Source: Candidatus Thorarchaeota archaeon
Lineage (GTDB): Archaea > Asgardarchaeota > Thorarchaeia > Thorarchaeales > Thorarchaeaceae
Assembly (NCBI GenBank): GCA_011364905.1
Contig: RDNZ01000021.1
Coordinates: 1-47,185, forward strand
DNA length: 47,185 bases
Reading direction: 5' to 3'
A program made the position numbers and the translations under genes. Positions 43,008 through 47,185 of the stretch are shown here, one piece after another (the stretch's first letter is position 1; each line of letters begins with the position of its first letter). The notes under the pieces are model-generated. The model made no database searches. It was not told where the DNA came from and saw only the letters and a program-made list of their open reading frames with translations.

Positions 43008-44213
43008 ATGGAAATCAATAGTATATATATCATCAAACGTGAAACTGGGGTGTGCCTGTATCACAAGGATTTCACAGAATCGGCTTTCGATCCACAGTTG
43101 TTATCGTCGTTCCTTGTTGCTATGACATCTTTCTTTGATGAAGCGACCCGTTCTGTCACATCACAAGCGCGGGCATTTGAAGGAACTCACTACAAGATCC
43201 TTGTGGAATTTGGAAACTGGACACTTGGTGCTGTATCGACCAAAGAAGACAGTGCCTTCGCTCGGACTAAGCTGAAGAGGTTAGTCGAACGGTTCGAAAA
43301 TCAGTTTAATGTCCTTAGATGGGTCGATATTGACCTTGCAATCCATACTCGATTTGAGCAGAGTGTAATTGAAGAGTTTGTTAGAAGCATCATACATCAT
43401 GACACAATCATCACTGTTCGAGCAGAATGGCAACACTTTACGAAGAAAGCAGAAGTGGTTTCCTTCTTGAGGTTAATCCCGTCAATTTGTACAGTTAAGG
43501 AAGCAGCAGACTTTCTGGAGATACCACTTGAAGTTGCACTAAACTTGACTGCTGAAGCTCTATGGGAAAGAACAATCACTATAGAGAATCCAGTTAAGCC
43601 CGATGACATTTATCAACCAACTTCAATTACAGGAGAAACAGACCTAACAGAACCCTTGCCTCCTGAAACAGTAAGAACAATAGGGGAGTTTGATGGTGAA
43701 ACCCCAATATCCATCGCCGCTGAACGTCTGAAAACATCAGATCTCAAAAGATTTCTAGACGAAGTAGCACTCTTAGAGAAAAGAAAGATAATCGAGCTTG
43801 TAACGCCTGCGCATTCCATCGCGATACGATATACTTCAGCTCTCCAGTCATTATTGAAAAACTGTGCGAATATTGTTGGAATGAACGTCATGAGAGATGT
43901 CTTTGTAAGGTCAAAACAGAAGCTAGTGGAAACATACCCCTGGCTTGCCTTTGTAAGCCTTGAAGACGGCGTCGATATTGAACTTCGTAGCTCTTTGACA
44001 GCGGCAACGATCAAAGGTTCAATAAGCCCGGATGCGGTCAATGATGGTTTTAGAGTACTATTACAGTTTGTCACAAGACGGGTCAGAGATATACTAGGTT
44101 GTAATCCCATCAATAAAATAGTGGCAAACACCAGGAAAGAGATCCAGACTCACTACCCGAGTACGGCGTATGATATAGAATGGGAGTGTCTTACAGCAGT
44201 GAAATCATCGTAG
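43008..44213 (+). CDS. longin/roadblock-like domain protein with winged-helix segments
   Basis: A 401-residue protein. Residues 1-110 (MEINSIYIIKRETG, a helix with LLSSFLVAMTSFFDEA, then HYKILVEFGNWTLGAVS) follow the order of a longin or roadblock sensor fold that is frequent in Asgard archaea next to small GTPase systems. A helix-turn-helix segment is near 165-195 (LRLIPSICTVKEAADFLEIP) and another near 230-265 (ISIAAERLKTSDLKRFLDEV). The C-terminal 120 residues form a further alpha/beta unit. A regulatory role in vesicle-like or transcription processes is possible but not shown. ATG 43008 is chosen, with GAGG 10-12 nt upstream. Confidence 0.6.
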   Translation: MEINSIYIIKRETGVCLYHKDFTESAFDPQLLSSFLVAMTSFFDEATRSVTSQARAFEGTHYKILVEFGNWTLGAVSTKEDSAFARTKLKRLVERFENQFNVLRWVDIDLAIHTRFEQSVIEEFVRSIIHHDTIITVRAEWQHFTKKAEVVSFLRLIPSICTVKEAADFLEIPLEVALNLTAEALWERTITIENPVKPDDIYQPTSITGETDLTEPLPPETVRTIGEFDGETPISIAAERLKTSDLKRFLDEVALLEKRKIIELVTPAHSIAIRYTSALQSLLKNCANIVGMNVMRDVFVRSKQKLVETYPWLAFVSLEDGVDIELRSSLTAATIKGSISPDAVNDGFRVLLQFVTRRVRDILGCNPINKIVANTRKEIQTHYPSTAYDIEWECLTAVKSS

Positions 44214-44274
44214 CAATATACAAAACAAGATAGGGTTACCCATTGAACATAGACCAAAGGGAGTAAGAAGTGGA

Positions 44275-45051
44275 TTGTCAAGGTGGACCTATGCAATAGC
44301 AACCATCTCATTAGGATTTGGTATCCTAATTACATCCGTTCTTCTATGGGCATTTGGTTTTGATGTACTTGCTCTTTCTCTGACTAATGTTCTTGCACCA
44401 TTCACTGCAATCTCAGTAGGAATACTCGGAATGGCATTCTTTGGTCGTGAATCATTTCTAAAAGAAGATCGGTATCATACTCTCTATGCGTGGATAGCCC
44501 TTGGGTTGATTTTTTTTAGTTTGGCAGATTTTACGACAATTTTGGTTTCTATGGCAGAAGATTCAACACAACTGTGTTTTACAATTGGTCTTGTTCAGAT
44601 ACCAGGACTATTCCTCTGGGCGCTGGGAATTATGAGCTATCTTAAGTCTCTTAATTCATCACTGAGATTGACAGAAGGAACTCAACTTTGGTTAGCCCTG
44701 GGAATTATAACAACCTTAATGTCATTATCATTGATTGTAATTGTGTCCATTGTATTTCCAATGAGGAATCTTCTTTCAACCATTGTGTTTGTGCCAATCA
44801 CAATTGTATTGGGACTTGTCTTTTTCATTCTTCTGGCAGTTTTGTGGATTTTCAAAGATGGAAGTTTGGCACAACCACTATTGTTCCTTCTCTTCGGAAT
44901 TTCCCTTCTATTCTTTCGTGCTATCTTTTGGCAGATAGAGGGCTACTGCAATGAAACTGCTTTCAATCAATTAATGGCAATTGAGTCTTACTTATTCATC
45001 GCAGTGGCATTTCTCATTGCAAACAAGATAGGCATTAGCTTGGAAACGTAG
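44275..45051 (+). CDS. seven-helix membrane protein of unknown function
   Basis: A 258-residue integral membrane protein with seven strongly hydrophobic helices and short loops; the only notable polar loop follows helix 2 (FFGRESFLKEDRYH). The pattern resembles archaeal 7-TM receptor-like sensor input domains, but no kinase or PAS domain follows. Start TTG at 44275 has AAGGGAG about 10 nt upstream. It may pair with the longin-like gene just before it, 61 bp away. No family is assigned with confidence. Confidence 0.65.
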   Translation: MSRWTYAIATISLGFGILITSVLLWAFGFDVLALSLTNVLAPFTAISVGILGMAFFGRESFLKEDRYHTLYAWIALGLIFFSLADFTTILVSMAEDSTQLCFTIGLVQIPGLFLWALGIMSYLKSLNSSLRLTEGTQLWLALGIITTLMSLSLIVIVSIVFPMRNLLSTIVFVPITIVLGLVFFILLAVLWIFKDGSLAQPLLFLLFGISLLFFRAIFWQIEGYCNETAFNQLMAIESYLFIAVAFLIANKIGISLET

Positions 45052-45128
45052 GAGAAATTCCTTTTCTTTTCTGGTTGTTGAAATTGCTTGACCCCACGTA
45101 GAGCTACAGGTTTCTTGTCAATTAGGAG

Positions 45129-47185
45129 TTACTCTTCCGATGCCTCATCCTTAGCGATGCTTCTTGCAACCATTTCTCGGACATTCGGTGGCAATGAGTC
45201 TGGATCAGCCTTGTATTGCTCCTTCAACTTCTCAATCATCTCCGGAGAAGGCCTTCCCGAACCTATTGGTCCTCCGTGGCCACTAAGTTCTTGTTTTCCT
45301 AATTTCCTTTTCTTATCATCAGTCATTTTTTCGTCCTCAAACAATTTTTCTATCATGTCATGGAATTGCGGGGGTATAGAATCTGGATCAGTCTTGAAAC
45401 GTTCCTTTAGTTTCTCCACCATCTCAGGCGGAGGTTTCAGCCCGCCCATACTGCCGCCCATTCCGCTATGGCCCATACCACCGCTCATCGCCATCATCAT
45501 TCCTGAACCAGCGGGGACTGGGGTTTCTTCCTCATACTTCTCCACTTCAGACTTGGCGGTCTCTGCAACCTCTTCTGTGATTTCCTCTAGTCCTTGATGA
45601 GCATAATAAGTATCATAGAGCGCTTTGAAGACACCATTGAGCGCAAGCAATTCCTCATGCGTACCTTGTTCCACAAGATTGCCATGGTCAAACACAAAAA
45701 TTCGGGAGGCATTGGTAATTGTAGTCAGACGATGAGCAATGACAACTGTGGTTCTATTTGAGAAGAGACGTTCTTGTGCATCTTGTACTAATGATTCGCT
45801 ATAGGCATCCAATCTGCTTGTGGCTTCATCCAGAATGAGAATCTTGGGATTGGCTAACATAGTACGTGCTATTGTTATCATCTGTCGTTGACCAGCACTC
45901 AGGTTTTTGCCATTTTGGAATATCTTTGTTTGATACCCATCCGCAAGAACCTCGATGAATTCGTTGGCTCCAAGAATCTTGCACAACTTATGGATCTCCT
46001 CATCGGTCGCTTCTAGGTTCCCGTACCTAATGTTCTCCATTATTGTATCATCAAACAAGTATGGTTCTTGAGGGATAAGTGACATCGAATGGTGGAGAGA
46101 ATGCTGCTGGACTTCCCGGATGTCTTGGTCCCCTATGTAAATTGCGCCTCTTGTAGGATCATAAAATCGATTCACCAACGCGGCAAGAGTCGTTTTTCCA
46201 GCTCCTGTGTGCCCAACAACTGCCACGGTTTCTCCGGGATCAATCGAGAAACTAACTTCCTTCAGGACGGGAATTTCTTTCACATACTCAAATGTAACGT
46301 TCTTGAAAAAGATTCCATCGCTTTCTGCCCTGAGTGGGACTGCATCAGGTGCATCAGTGATAGCAGGCTTTGATTCTAGCACATCTGTCACTCGATCCAT
46401 GGCAGCAAGCGAAGCCTGCACTTGAGTAGCCATCATACTCAATCCCAGCAATGGAAACATTATACCTCGAACTAAGGCTATGCCAAGAAAGACACTGCCA
46501 AATGATAGAAGGGGAAGTGTACCCGTAGCAAGGGAACCCGCAACGAAAAGCATAGCTGCAACTGCAAATTGGCCAATTGACATCATTAAAGGCTGCATTG
46601 CTGTCATCAAGATCATAAATCTGAAACCATATTTGTAGGACTTTTCATTCAGCGTCATTAAGTTCTCTGCAAGCTCTGTTTCACGATTGAATGCTTTAGC
46701 TACATGAATTCCACTGAGATTCTCAGCGATTTGACCAGATACTTCTCCAGATGCACGTTGTGAAGCAAGCATGATTCTCTGTCCGACAGTGCCAAAGAGT
46801 CCTGCAATGAATAAGATGCCAGGTACAACAACGAGAGATGTCAAAGCGAGAAACGGTGACATCAACCAGAGAAGTGTAAATGAAAATCCGAGTGTAAGAA
46901 GTTGGCTCGCAAAACCGATTAAGACTTGGATTCCTGTGCTTAAGCTTGTTGAATCACTTACAACCCTCGAAGTAACGTTTCCAGCCTGCTCGGCTTTATG
47001 ATAAGACAGATCAGCCTGAACCAGGTGTCGATAGACATCCTCTTGAACATTCTGGACAAGACCAGCTTGAGCCACCGACATTATCCATGTATTTGCACCG
47101 CTCATTGCCCAAGATAATACAGCAAGAATCAAGAAAAGAATGGTCAGTATGAATAAAGTGCTTAGAGACCCCTCTGAATAGACCG
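45129..47185 (-). CDS. ABC-type exporter (permease-ATPase half transporter), cut at the window edge
   Basis: An incomplete 5' end: the frame stays open to position 47185, so the first one or two helices are missing. The visible part has the exporter transmembrane domain, then an ATPase domain with Walker A GHTGAGKTT, Q-loop LIPQEPYLFDDT, signature LSAGQRQ, Walker B ILILDEATSRLD and the switch His in VIAHRLTTI. It is of the MsbA/multidrug half-transporter class and would work as a dimer. The C-terminal 130 residues are unusual: a Gly/Met-rich linker (MMMAMSGGMGHSGMGG) and two copies of a roughly 30-residue helical repeat (PEMVEKLKERFKTDPDS and PEMIEKLKEQYKADPDS). The substrate is unknown. Confidence 0.9.
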   Translation of the reverse strand, partial: VYSEGSLSTLFILTILFLILAVLSWAMSGANTWIMSVAQAGLVQNVQEDVYRHLVQADLSYHKAEQAGNVTSRVVSDSTSLSTGIQVLIGFASQLLTLGFSFTLLWLMSPFLALTSLVVVPGILFIAGLFGTVGQRIMLASQRASGEVSGQIAENLSGIHVAKAFNRETELAENLMTLNEKSYKYGFRFMILMTAMQPLMMSIGQFAVAAMLFVAGSLATGTLPLLSFGSVFLGIALVRGIMFPLLGLSMMATQVQASLAAMDRVTDVLESKPAITDAPDAVPLRAESDGIFFKNVTFEYVKEIPVLKEVSFSIDPGETVAVVGHTGAGKTTLAALVNRFYDPTRGAIYIGDQDIREVQQHSLHHSMSLIPQEPYLFDDTIMENIRYGNLEATDEEIHKLCKILGANEFIEVLADGYQTKIFQNGKNLSAGQRQMITIARTMLANPKILILDEATSRLDAYSESLVQDAQERLFSNRTTVVIAHRLTTITNASRIFVFDHGNLVEQGTHEELLALNGVFKALYDTYYAHQGLEEITEEVAETAKSEVEKYEEETPVPAGSGMMMAMSGGMGHSGMGGSMGGLKPPPEMVEKLKERFKTDPDSIPPQFHDMIEKLFEDEKMTDDKKRKLGKQELSGHGGPIGSGRPSPEMIEKLKEQYKADPDSLPPNVREMVARSIAKDEASEE

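Overview
The window looks like a piece of an archaeal chromosome, most likely from an Asgard-type archaeon. Archaeal markers seen directly are a group II chaperonin (thermosome), an archaeal HMG-CoA synthase / SCP2-type thiolase / DUF35 cluster, a GTP-dependent dephospho-CoA kinase (DUF359) domain, a ZPR1 zinc-finger protein, TATA-box promoters, frequent TTG/GTG starts with strong GGAGG Shine-Dalgarno (SD) sites, and a tRNA-Ala with encoded CCA. The Asgard placement is inference, based on a longin-like domain protein, a WD40 protein with a winged-helix-like tail and the overall gene style; no rRNA is present to settle it.

Layout. 1-1.4 kb: two tandem small membrane-protein paralogues. 1.4-5.2 kb: thermosome with a repeated operator-like promoter, a dethiobiotin-synthetase-like ATPase and thioredoxin reductase. 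5.3-10.3 kb: a secreted alpha/alpha-toroid protein, an unknown 524-aa protein, an AbrB-like small protein coupled to an asparagine-synthetase-like enzyme without its glutaminase cysteine, and an abutting ubiquitin-like sulfur carrier. 10.6-13.3 kb: mevalonate-entry operon (HMG-CoA synthase, thiolase, DUF35). 13.3-20.4 kb: tandem phosphoesterases, a fused PPAT/dephospho-CoA kinase, NAD(P)HX repair enzyme, methyltransferase and an NfnAB-type transhydrogenase. 20.5-25.1 kb: a metallopeptidase-like/VWA protein with its AAA+ partner, and a TauE/SafE permease. 25.3-34.1 kb: chromosome-structure block: an ATPase-dead AAA protein fused by zero spacing to SMC, then ScpA; after an MFS exporter come a helical protein, a ScpB/KITE-like tandem winged-helix candidate and a zinc-ribbon/winged-helix protein. 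34.1-36.9 kb: two intergenic structured-RNA candidates, a small membrane protein and a secreted beta-propeller protein. 37-47.2 kb: hypothetical membrane proteins, WD40 protein, membrane pyrophosphatase, tRNA-Ala, ZPR1, longin-like regulator, a 7-TM protein and an ABC exporter cut by the window edge.

The most unusual signal is a pair of intergenic elements (about 34203-34318 and 35176-35285). Each has a TATA-like box about 27 nt upstream, a 12-15 bp closing stem whose sequence differs but whose pairing is kept, an internal hairpin, a T-rich 3' end, and a shared 29-31 nt unpaired core. That core is complementary to the SD/start region of a neighbouring envelope-protein gene: element 1 to the membrane protein at 34644, element 2 to the beta-propeller gene starting at 36662. 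The one-base length difference between the two cores matches the one-base difference between the two SD sites. I propose a small family of trans- or neighbour-acting small RNAs that control translation of envelope proteins. A partial third copy (51 bp, 49 identical) lies beyond the propeller gene.
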